Source of the DNA: Panaeolus papilionaceus
Taxonomy: Eukaryota; Basidiomycota; Agaricomycetes; Agaricales
Assembly: GCA_015501605.1 (NCBI GenBank)
Contig: JADNRZ010000010.1
Coordinates: forward strand, 434,001-498,000
Direction of reading: 5' to 3'
Length of the DNA stretch: 64,000 bases
Of this stretch, positions 43,291 through 53,966 are shown piece after piece (position 1 is the stretch's first letter; each line of letters opens with the position of its first letter). The translations under genes and the position numbers were made by a program. The notes beneath the pieces were generated by a model that saw only the letters and a program-made list of their open reading frames with translations, did not search any database and was not told the origin of the DNA.

Positions 43291-45028
43291 TCACTGGGAC
43301 GGAAATGAATGAGAATCTTCTAAATCAGGTGAGACTATACCTCGCCGTAGCGAGCTCCGAGAAGGCCGTCTTTCTGAACTGTTTCCCTGCTGCATTTCCT
43401 GATCGAAAGACGAATAGTATGCATCCCGGAGGTTAAGAATGAGGCGGGGACCAAGAATGCAAATAACACCTGTTCCCAGGTGCGCGAGGAACTCCCCGAG
43501 CGGCTTTTCCTGATTGCATGTCAGGTGAAACAGACTTCAAAGATGAAGGTAACAGGAAACTCACATTGAGAGTGGTATATGCTAAAAAGCAACAAACGCA
43601 GACTATGATGGCGCTAAAGAGGCTCAGAGGTTAGCACTTACAATGTTGATAGGGCCTCCAAGACGTACATAATCGGGAACATGATACTATCACGGAAAAT
43701 GACTCTGATGAGGTCGGCATTTGCAGAGCGCAAGTGACCCCGGGGAAGTCCTTTGTTATATTTATAGGCTTCGCGACCGACCAGAATGAGGACGAGAGTT
43801 TCGAAGGCCGTGAAAGGGACGAAGGTCAACCAGGCCCAGCTGCGGGTGGTGCCTGCATAAAATGTCGTACAGACATAGCGGACATCTGCGAAAGAGGATG
43901 AAATCGCATTCGAAGGAAACATCCAAGGAGAATGTTATGTACATACTTTGAAAGCCTTCAATTGAGTTCTTGACTGCGAAAATTACGGTCATTGACACCA
44001 CTTCGAATATCAATGCTGAAGATAATATAATGACTATTGCACGACGGTGATCATATAAACTTGAAACACGGAGCGCCATTATACCTGGATACAAGGAGTA
44101 AACGAGTTCAACACAGACTTTCTGGCAGATATCCGCTGAGGACACTGACATTGCATGCTGCCCAGCAGCATCATAGCTAGCATCCCAGGAACTATTCCTT
44201 GCCATGTGCCTGATGGAGGGTGAATTTGTTTTTAGAATCAACTTCGGGGTAGTAGAAAGCGAAAACTTACACCTAAAACCGGATATGAGATACGACTCGC
44301 AGGCGATAAAAAAATAAAAAAGGGCTTACTTTATGATCACGAAAATGAAACAAGCGGTTAATGAAGGTCCTGGTCAGCAAAAAGACGGGACATACCTCTT
44401 TCCCATGACTATTGTGTCGTCGCAGCACCGCTACCAACAAGTTAAAACTGGATCCAACACGGCCTAACTATCAATAAGTACGTACTGACTGTAAGATACC
44501 TGGACGAGCGTTAAAATTACAAACGTATGAAAGACCAGAGAGAACTCACACCATGAAAGTATCCCCCACATAGCGGTTCTACCGCCCAGCGCAGTCAGTA
44601 AGAATAAATGCACAGTTAAGTGGAAGGGGATGTGAGACGCACGACCATAAAAAGGTATTGGACATAGGACCACCTCTTTCGCTTCTGTTATGCCCAATGA
44701 GATAGAAAGAACTAGTAGCGAACTAAAAGTGATAATACCCAAACAATCGCTACCTGGATGAGGGAGTCCATCAACACGACCGACCATGCATACCAATTGA
44801 CGTCTGATATCTCACCTCTAAATCATACGTGGTAACTTAAGCCAAAATTTCAACCCGTCAACTTAGGCTATATATACTCGCAGCATATCGGCTTACGATG
44901 ATCATAAAGAACGAATGTGGTTGCAGATACTAAAGCCAGGCAGAGTGAGCAGCGGCCAATGGAGGGTGGGATCAAAACCGCTCACAGGTCCCGTAGACGG
45001 GCAACAAAGATTCCGACAACTCTGTCAT
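43291..45028 (-). CDS. Seven-helix integral membrane protein (DUF6533-like), model uncertain
   Basis: Fragments in minus-strand order resemble the large Agaricomycete DUF6533 membrane-protein family: MTELSESLLPVYGT then LSATTFVLYDHLTTYDLEVRYQ (about 45028-44820), a hydrophobic exon near 44720-44550, GIMALRVSSLYDHRRAIVIILSSALIFEVVS (about 44090-43960), YAGTTRSWAWLTFVPFTAFETLVLILVGREAY then LIRVIFRDSIMFPIMYVLEAL (43880-43640), and GVICILGPRLILNLRDAYYSS (from about 43450) to a stop at 43291. The C-terminal half is convincing. The part between 44800 and 44250 does not align cleanly with the family and may contain extra introns, an insertion or decay. Function of the family is unknown; a sensor or receptor role is only supposed. 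Confidence 0.5.
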
Positions 45029-46036
45029 TCCATTCAGATAACCTAAGTAGCTTCGGCTTAGAATATCAATAAGGGCTATAACGAAGGGGACAACACATTC
45101 AAACAGCGATTACAAGGAAGGAGATGATGAGCGGGAGAGAAGAAAGAGCAACGAACGGCGTGCGACAGGTATGTATAGTTCAGGAGTTGCGTGTGTCCCT
45201 GCATGTCCATGCTCCAAATGTCACTGGCACTGAAAGCGACGCTCTTGAACATCCAACTTCCAAGTCCAAGACTTTTCCCAATGTCCCCACCTTTGGTTGT
45301 TCGCAGTCTGTCAGGGTCGTAGTCCTGTGCAACTTCTTGATGGTATCATTGTATCAATGATGAACTTGAATGTAGGCTGTTCGCTTTCAACGGGTACTTA
45401 TCACCAAGGTTCCTGAACGAGCAATGGCGTCAAAGGCATCCTCAAGAAGGATAGTCCAATGGATCCCGAAGCACCTCTCAACTCGGCGTCTAGTAAAATC
45501 TAACGAGACGGTACCACTCATTCAAGTTGATAAGATATCGAACCTTTTTGGACTAAATTTGTGACAGTGGGAGAAATGGTTCGAAAATGGGTTGAGCTCC
45601 ATCGAAACAAGGGACGCTTAGCGTCGCATCGCACAGGGCCATCGTTGTCCTTGTGTTCATCACGACTGAGCTTCAACTGACTTCTGCTCATCTATGCATT
45701 AAGCATGTAGCACAAAAATATGTTATTAGGCTTAAGTGAGTATGATGTTCTCCACGACTCGAGATGGTTGTAGTTTTTCAATCACCTATTAACACGTCGT
45801 TTGACTCAGCGCTTCATTGGGATATCGCACCCTTCCTGGGGCGAAGTATGAGACAACTCGGACCGATCATCCGCTGACATCTCACCAACGATTCAATTTA
45901 TCTGACAGACAAACCCGACTTTCTCGACGGTCGAAGTACGGAAGCATTGCGTTGAATTGTTAAACAACTGTAAAATTGTACATCTCGGTTTACAGTTGGG
46001 TTTCTTCTCGTCGTTGGCCCGGCGTCAATCCAATCA
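45029..46036. other. Intergenic region
   Basis: Promoter side of the membrane-protein gene and 3' flank of the DUF4360 gene. The plus-strand ORF at 45124-45360 has no recognisable feature. Confidence 0.4.
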
Positions 46037-47178
46037 CTACTTGCAAGTGGTCCAGTGGAAGTTGAAAACTTGGGTAAGGGATGCATCGATCTAGTCAACT
46101 ATTAGCATTCCTATGCCGAGTTGTGGCGATAAAGTTACGAACCGAATCTGTAGCAATGTATCCACTCCCTTTGGTGTTTTGAGCGTTGCTGGTGCGGAGG
46201 TCATTCTTGATATTGAGGACTGTGTCCTTTCCGCAGGGACTAAGAACCGTGGTGTAAAGGTCAAACGTGTCGCGGTAGGTGTAATCCTTGCCTGAATGGG
46301 TTCATGGTGCGCTTAGTCCAAAGTGACAGAAGCTTATGAGATATCGAAGCCCACCTAGCACAGGGCCTGTGATGGTAGAGCGAGCCGTGGCTGAACATTA
46401 TGTGTTTGTGTTAGATGCTGAATTCTCCCCTAGAGCTATGACAAGATTACCTTCGACGAGCTGCCCTTGGACTGAGAAATGGAGAGAATTGAGTGTGGGG
46501 GAAATCGTAATGGAGAGTAGTTTTACATACAGTAGTAAATGGACTGGTGGTTTGCGGTAACCTTGCTATCGAGATAGTAATACCCGCGCTATGTAATCGT
46601 TTTTGATGAGCGGTGAAATTTCGAAACCCCTGATAAAGGTAGCGGCACATACATAGTCAACGTTTGCAATGCCGAAGGAAAATCCAGGTGGAACCCTGCG
46701 ACGATCCAGTCATCCGTCAAATATAGTTGCCGACGTAGGCTCGAACATTCGGCCAACTCACCGGACACCCACGGTCAACTGGCAGTTCTTGCGATTAGCG
46801 CTGATCGGAATTCCAGGGCCAGCTTCCGCATAAAACTGGCTAAATGTAACGGTCACAGCAGTTTTATCCGCTATCGAGGGAACGCTTAGTACAAAGCACG
46901 CATCTCAAAAGGATATAAGTAGTTCGCCCACCATTGATAAGATAATAAACAGATCCAGGAGGACAACCAGAGCCATTAACCCCCAGACTCGTGCTGTAAC
47001 ATAGCCGACGACAGTTCAGCATATTATATCTTACATAGCTGACCAAAAAATATCTTAACACCCACATGTTAAACCCGGTGGGCCCGGTCGCAATGGCTCG
47101 GGGCTCTGCTGTTGGTGTTGTGAGTGCAAGAACGCTAACAGCAAGAGGAATAACGACTGCAAGGAGTTTCTTAAACAT
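46037..47178 (-). CDS. DUF4360-type secreted protein (copy 1)
   Basis: About ten short exons. The ATG at 47178 gives a signal peptide, MFKKLLAVVIPLAVSVLALT. Family landmarks appear in order: SLGVNGSGCPPGSVYYL, AVTVTFSQFYAEAGPGIPIS, ANRKNCQLTVGVR, VPPGFSFGIANVDY, RGYYYLDSKVTANHQSIYY, FQGQLVE, ATARSTITGPVL, DYTYRDTFDLYTTVLSPCG, TVLNIKNDLR, GSGYIATDS and the terminal FNFHWTTCK. DUF4360 proteins are secreted by many fungi and some bacteria; function unknown. The four conserved cysteines (GC, NC, SPCG and the C-terminal C) are all present. Every exon keeps phase with the copy at 51841-52947, so the gene looks functional. A TATA box lies at 47231-47226. Confidence 0.85.
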
Positions 47179-48339
47179 GTTGTTGGACAATATGCGATGA
47201 ATGAACGCCCCATGTATCCTCTCAATTTATACTGTAGCCTCTGCTGTTGGAATTATCCAGGGCTACATGAGACAGGAGAGTAATTTCACTTGTCGTACCC
47301 AACGCTGGAAAGGCCAAAGATCGTCAAATTCAAATTTGGCAGGTGTCTGAATCTCTTAGTGATCCACCCCACAAAAGCCGCATCGAGAATTCCGATTAAA
47401 TCTCGATTATATTTCTCCGAGTGCACATTGCCACCGCTAAGGATCTACCTACCTCTTGATAACATATTCTGTCTATGCCAAAGTCAAAAAGGACTGCCTT
47501 GGTCACACATTTTCATCACACAGCGTGCAAGACCCAAGACGATTGGACTCTGCTACAGATATACCTACAGAGTGCTTCCTGATATCATATCTTTGCTATT
47601 AATCAACCATGTTTCTAAACAGCTATACCCCGCGTGAAAGAATACCAGCTTCGCAACGGGAGCAAAGACGACGACAACACTGATCCGAGCATTTGAATCA
47701 AGAAGGTAAATATTAGTTTTGTGTAGTCTTCCAGTATCATGACTTCTTTTCCGTATAAACACCATCGTAATATTCTCGGACATGGTCACAAATATTCATG
47801 CTACCATTTCAACCCTCATGGCCTATATATTTTTGCATTGTAACTGGCTTCTTTTCCTGAGTGAACGCCACCAAAAACATATCTACGCTTCGCTCGCTAA
47901 ATCAGCGCCTTCTCGGTAAATCCCACTACGATAGGATGTCCACATTCAGAGATTGTCGAATAATACATCAGATAATGTTCGGAATGATATTCCAGAGCGG
48001 ATATGACGTGGCGCAGTTGCCCAATTGAAGCATCGACGAATCATTTGATATTTTTTAGATATCGACGGGGTGCGTCAGAATTCCAGGAAAACGCCGGGGA
48101 AGAAGACCAAACAAGGAACGCAGTTCTAAATTCAGGCCTCAGAAGAGGAATTTTGCCTCGTTACCCCAGGTCAGATCTCGGCTGCGAGGGGCAGGAAAGT
48201 TGGTTTACCGCTTTGGATTTAGTGTGCTGGCGGTCAGAGAGCAGGGCATTGGAAGACTACATAAAGCGACAGTTTTCCAGGGCAGTACCTACATCAGGTC
48301 CTCCAAAGCTCGTACACAGGCTCAAAGTCTAACACAAAA
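47179..48339. other. Divergent intergenic region between two DUF4360 genes
   Basis: Holds the promoter of copy 1 (TATAAA on the minus strand at 47231-47226) and of copy 2 on the plus strand. Several ORFs of 70-115 codons without recognisable domains. No other feature. Confidence 0.45.
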
Positions 48340-49265
48340 ATGTCCTCCTCTCGTCTTCTTGTTGGCCTTCTCGCGGGTCTTCTATATCTTACAGGAGCCT
48401 TAGCCCAGAAGTATTCAATGTATGTTCTTCTCCGATGTGCATTCATTAATTAGTAATCTAATAACGGCCTGACATCCCCTTTAGCACGGACTATATCCTT
48501 AGTGGAACTGGCTGTGCACGAGGATCAGCCACGGCAACAATTTCGGGTCAGTCGGCGGTTGACCTTTTTGCTGAAGCGCCTGTCTCACTTCTATAGACGA
48601 CATGAGGAGCATCTCGCTGAAATACCAGAGCTTCGTGGCTAATGCGGGCCCAGGTGTTGCTGATAGTAACAATCGCAAGAACTGCCAGCTCACGTTGGCT
48701 GTCAGGTGCGTTATTTTGATAAATTCATTGACGAACTGGGCCGCTGATGAGTGTCCTCATCTAGTGCTCCAGCTGGCTATCAATTTGCTTTCAACGATTT
48801 TAGCTATTCTGGTCGATATGCACTTGACTCGGGTATCAAGGCGCAATACCAGACTGATTACTACTGTAAGCGCTGTCGTTCTGACCTTTTGTGAACCTCA
48901 TGACCTGTTATTCTCAGTCCAGAGCAGTATCCAGGAGAGCACCGGCGTTGTCAATGTTGCAGGCCCTGCAGCAAACTGTAAGTCTTACATTACAAGTGAA
49001 TATTCGACGAGGTACTTAAGATAGCCTCATAGCTACTCGTTATATTTCCACCACTCCTAAACCACTTGTCTGGAGCCCTTGCGGAAAGTCCTCCATCGTT
49101 GGCATCAATTCTGCTGTGAGGGTCGATAACAGCGCCAGCGCCAACGGTTCTGGGTTGATCAGCGTATCCAGCTTGACTATTTCAGTGCGTCGAACATTGT
49201 CTATACCTAGATTCCGCTGACCATTACATTCGTAGGCCGATGCCATCTCATGGCAACAATGTTAG
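48340..49265 (+). CDS. DUF4360-type secreted protein (copy 2, divergent)
   Basis: Seven exons, 48340-48419, 48485-48546, 48597-48705, 48765-48865, 48918-48977, 49033-49184 and 49236-49265; 197 residues. Signal peptide MSSSRLLVGLLAGLLYLTGALA. Family landmarks: GTGCARGSATATIS, LKYQSFVANAGPG, NNRKNCQLTLAVR, APAGYQFAFNDFSYSGRYALDSG, VWSPCGKSSIVGINSAVRV and the terminal ISWQQC. It shares the first three exon junction phases with the other two copies, but later introns are lost and the sequence is much more divergent. Shorter than the other copies and lacking their DYTYRDTFDL segment, but the conserved cysteines are kept. Role unknown. Confidence 0.82.
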
Positions 49266-51840
49266 ATAGTCTACGTCCTCCACTAGTTTTTTGTGCTGTT
49301 GGGGAAATTGCATTCGTAGCACCTAGTACATTCGGCTATATCTCTTTTTAGGTCTTCTTTAAATATAAATTATCCAGGTACATATATGCTGAAAAATATG
49401 ACATTCACGAAATTGAACCTAGTATTCATCGAACCTAGGGCGTGAACGGTGACATCTGGGACCAGATTACTATGAGTGCGGTATGACCTGGGTTTCTTAT
49501 TGATCAAGTGCTGCGGGACACGAGATATGATTTACCGAGCATGGTGCCCTTGTGTGCTCATGGTAGATTCTGGATAAATGACGTATGAAACCCGCTTGTA
49601 TCTTGCCGCACCAACACTAGGGGAGGTCAGACCTTGGATTCTGGGAGGTTTTGGACGTGATTCCGTATTTGATTCTTGGATGATTTTGCCATCAATAAAC
49701 TATTAGCGGTCGCAATACTTCTTGTTCTAAGTATAGTCCTCCCTTCGGGCCACCGATTGTGCTGTGTGATTGACGAATACATGCGCTCGACGCCACAATC
49801 AGTGGTCCACATGCAAGAGCATTTCGAAGCATTTCAGAAGCCGCAACACACAAGAGAACAAAACCTCAGACGGAAGATAGAAGCCAAGATATTCGAAGCT
49901 CAAACCTTTAAGAGGTGGTACCTCATTTACCCCACTGTCTTCAAAATATATCATCTCTAGTAATTTACCTACCAGTTCTATGATCTTCTGCGAGAATCAA
50001 TAATCAGGCTTCTGCTGAGTCTGTCGGGACCGGGACACACATTAATTGCGTGAAGGAGCTCTCGCTCGGAAGCATTGTGATCAATGTCGTCATGATCATG
50101 AGCAACCGTGTAGATTTGAATAGATGTTTTGTGTAAGAGTATTTAGATCCCATGAAATGAGAGGAAAGGGGTACTGTCGAACTGACTCCAACACCATGTG
50201 TATGTATCTGTCCCAGACTTGAATGTCAGACCATTCGAAATCAATCCCCAAAGATAAAAAAACAAATTAGTCCTCTTAAAACGTTCATATCCCCTTTTGA
50301 TCAGAACACCGTAAGAATATCGTGCGTTGCACTGCACAATCGAGGCCACAAGACGAATCGATGTGAGTGATAGTATCATCGGACCTTTCGGCGGCAACTG
50401 AGCGCATACTATTCGAATATCCTTCGAGAAATTATTCAATGGTTGCACGGAATACACTTCTGATATGACCTGTGACTCTATTTGCTCATCAGAGAGAATG
50501 CTCTCAGACGACACCATTTCTGAGGTTCAGACGGCGACGATGGCGAAGTCAGGGGGCTCAAGGCCTTACTTGGGTTCTTTGGTTGGTTGGGGCAACCAAA
50601 CCAAATAAAGGTTGACCAATTTGAACGCTACACTTTTTTCGGCTGCAATGGTTGTGCTTCTCCATCTCCCTCCATGGTCTAGCCCTCTGCCTGGGGTAAC
50701 ATGAGTCCAGCGTTGCCCTCTATAGGCCTCAAATTGCTAAATGTATAGTAATATTGCTCCCATCTAAATAATTACTGGTTACTCTGCCGAGGTTCTCGCT
50801 TTTTGGCATGTTTAGCTGGGTTTTTTGTCTTGTAACGGCACAGAACGGAATCGCTCAACCTCCCCGACTGCCTTCTTGATCCACTCAAATGCCACGAACC
50901 ATGATTTTGGGAATTATTTTAAATCTTCAAGTCTTTATACTTCTAATAACTCGCCCACCATTCGATCACATTATCTGACGATACATGTTAACTTCGAAAC
51001 GAGGACATCATGCTGACTCTTTGTGGCTGAAGATTTTGATGTCAAGATTTATTTCGGATATCTGTTCTTCTGATTTTGACGGGAGTGATAACTCGAGGAA
51101 CTCGTTACTCCGGATTTTCTTTGGAAATGCCAACCCTCACCGAGAGAACCACCAATGACTTGTTCTGGCAAGCCGCTCGAAAGCCGCTCATATGTCAACC
51201 TATCTGGACCACCTTTCTTCCTAGATCTCATCATTTTTGCCGCCCGCTTGGGGATAGGCATCGCATGTTTTTCCATCCTCGCCGAATTTTCTTGACGAAT
51301 TCTATTCCAACTCATATGCAAGACGCCCTACACGGTGCACTCTTCGGGTACAATTTCGTCAGTGGCTGCAATGTTTGCACAGGGTTTTGATTATTGTCAA
51401 TTCTTCCAAGGGCTTTTATATGGTAGAAGGCACAAATTTCCGACGTTCAGTACGGGTTTCTCCTGGTATGTTGTGCGACAAATCGTATACTCGATCGAGT
51501 TCGCGTATTCTAGAATCTGGGGTTGTTGAGGCCAACCTCGATTTGAACAGCTTGTATTGCATATTTCTTGGTGTTAACTCGAAATATCGGCTGAGCCAGA
51601 TGAATTAATGAACTCCAAGCAGGTCATCTGAACCCGACTCATGGAGAATACTTGCACGCGTTTTTGCCGTTGTTCTTGAACACCCCTGAAGCTTTCGATC
51701 TACAGGTGCTGATTTCCGGCGTTTCTGTTCTTGGACTCGAGATCAATTCGTCACGTCGAATGACGTTGCAACACTCGCAGAGATCAACAATAGTATAAAG
51801 AGCCATCGATTTTGTTGTGTTGAACCCAGAGCTCTTCACG
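49266..51840. other. 2.6 kb region without a recognised gene
   Basis: ORFs up to 124 codons (50143-50517, minus) have no recognisable domain. The stretch near 49680-49740 (NKLLAVAILLVLSIVLPS on the plus strand) resembles a signal-peptide-like segment but is not followed by DUF4360 exons. The right end holds the promoter of copy 3, with TATAAA at 51794-51799. Confidence 0.4.
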
Positions 51841-52947
51841 ATGTTCAACTTCTTCGCTTCCGCTGCTATTCTCTTGACTTACGCTACAGCTATCTTCGCT
51901 GCTCCTCAGCGCGATAACCCGCCACCCACTGTCCCCGCCCCAGTTCCTGCACCCGTAGGTTTTAACATGTAGGTGTATTCCGTCGGCCATACGAAGCATA
52001 TAACCGACGATGACCCTAGCACGAGCCTTGGTGTCAATGGGTCTGGATGCCCCCCTGGATCCACCTACTACCTTCTCAGCCGTACGTGGTGTCGAGCTCC
52101 TTGACGCGCCACCTCGCCACTGACATTTCGATCTGCAGCCGATAGGACCGCCGTCACCGTGACGTTCAGCTCTTACTACGCTGAAGTTGGTCCAGGCATC
52201 CCCATCAGCGCGAACCGCAAGAACTGCCAGCTCACCTTTGGTGTCAGGTATGATATTATTCGTCGACATCCGGTAATGATGCTCATAAGATCACCATAGC
52301 GTCCCCCCTGGCTTCACCTTCGGCATTGCTTCCGTCGACTACGTACGTCATGAAGGCCCGATTCCCCTTGATACAATCTAACACTTTCGTTCAGCGTGGC
52401 TACTACCAACTCGATAGCAAGGTTACTGCTGCTCAGCAATCTATCTATTACTGTAAGCGACTTTCGTCATTCATGTCACAGCTGCCCGTCTAATTATTTT
52501 TTCAGTCCAAGGCCAATTCCAACAAGGTATGCACGAACAAATGGCCATTTTCACTAACGTCCTCGAATGCTCATAAATTTTCCTCGAAGCTACCGCCCGC
52601 TCTGATCTAGTTGGACCTGTCCAGGGTAACATTCTCTACATCCCACTTAGCCACACGTTTTCATCAATTCCTGGTTTTTCTAGGCGCTGACTACACCTAC
52701 CGCGACAACTTCGACCTCGTCTCCACTGTCATGAGCCCATGCGGCGTTTCCACAGTTTTGAACGTCCAGAGTGACCTCCGTGCCAACAATGCACAGAACA
52801 CCAAGGGCAGCGGCTACATCGCCACCGACTCCATCGATACCAGCTTGACCACCGTATGTTTCCTCACAATTAATCAATTATTGCGCAGTACTCACAAATG
52901 CTTCTTTGCAGACCTTGAACTTCCAATGGCAGGTTTGCACCAAATAA
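51841..52947 (+). CDS. DUF4360-type secreted protein (copy 3)
   Basis: Nine exons, 51841-51968, 52020-52081, 52139-52247, 52300-52342, 52395-52452, 52506-52526, 52590-52625, 52684-52853 and 52912-52947; 220 residues (663 bases). Signal peptide MFNFFASAAILLTYATAIFA. Landmarks: SLGVNGSGCPPGSTYYLL, TVTFSSYYAEVGPGIPI, ANRKNCQLTFGVR, VPPGFTFGIASVDY, RGYYQLDSKVTAAQQ, YTYRDNFDLVSTVMSPCG, TVLNVQSDLR, GSGYIATDS and FQWQVCTK. Very close to copy 1 (minus strand, 4.7 kb away), including three very short exons (58, 21 and 36 bases). A TATA box lies 47 bases upstream of the ATG. Secreted; function unknown. Confidence 0.87.
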
Positions 52948-53966
52948 ACAGATGTGATGCATCGGAAGCTAGGATAAGGGACTGTATAATTGAACTGTCC
53001 CCTTTCTCGCGTACCTATAGGAATAGGGCGGATTTATTTATCTTCTCATCGATTCATCAGCCCTTCTTTTCCCCCTACCTTCTTATCAACGTTGTCGATC
53101 TCTGTAGTAAAGCTCGCATGTTTCTTTAACTTGAAGCCCAAATTTCAATCAGATGTCAAAGTTATCATTTACGCGTGGTCAATCGGAGTTGACTGCTTCC
53201 AAGACAGTGCGAGACGCTCATGAGGCTGCCCGATCTGGGTTGGGCGACAATTTCCCGAGGACAAGATCTAGAATGATCGACACTGATCGATGAATATTTG
53301 AGTGCCAACCTGGACCTCCTCGAGGACACTGTGCATACAAACCCTGAATACTCCTTATGTGGCTAGATAAAGCCCCGTCTGATCCATCCTTCGGTATTCC
53401 CTCTTGTGGAAACCCCCATTCATCTGACGGTCGATGATCACTCACCTAACGCAAATGCAGCGTTATACACGATTCCCCAGATATTTGGTTCAGCCTCCGA
53501 TTCAGTCGAATTAAGGTCATAAAATCTCTGTGATATTCATTCGTTCATTTGTATCAATTAGCTAGGTATGGGCGCAAGAAGTGTTAATAAATCAGAAAAG
53601 CTAGGTCGTGAGCATGCAGTGTTTGGGGTTGAGATCAAATCAGGAACAAAGAACAAAAGAAAAATCAAGGCCAATGAGGGAGGGAGAAGCGGAAAACAGT
53701 AACAAGACAAGAGAAATCAAAGGGCCAGGACGAGAGAACAAAAATGATAAGATATTTGGAAAAATAGGCGTTCAATATTCCGCACGTAAAATATAGAAGG
53801 GTCATAGATATGGGGTTGAAACAAAAAAAAGCTAGGCATAACAGGCAGAGGTCATGCCTTTAGTGTGACATCGTCCAAGTCGGCGTCGGTAAAAACAAAT
53901 TCATCACTCCTTCCTCCACTCCTCCACACCCAACCATCAGCCGCCAGTAAACAATTTCAACAGACA
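52948..53966. other. Intergenic region
   Basis: 3' flanks of a plus-strand and a minus-strand gene. The part 53600-53850 is A/G-rich on the plus strand. No gene recognised. Confidence 0.4.
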
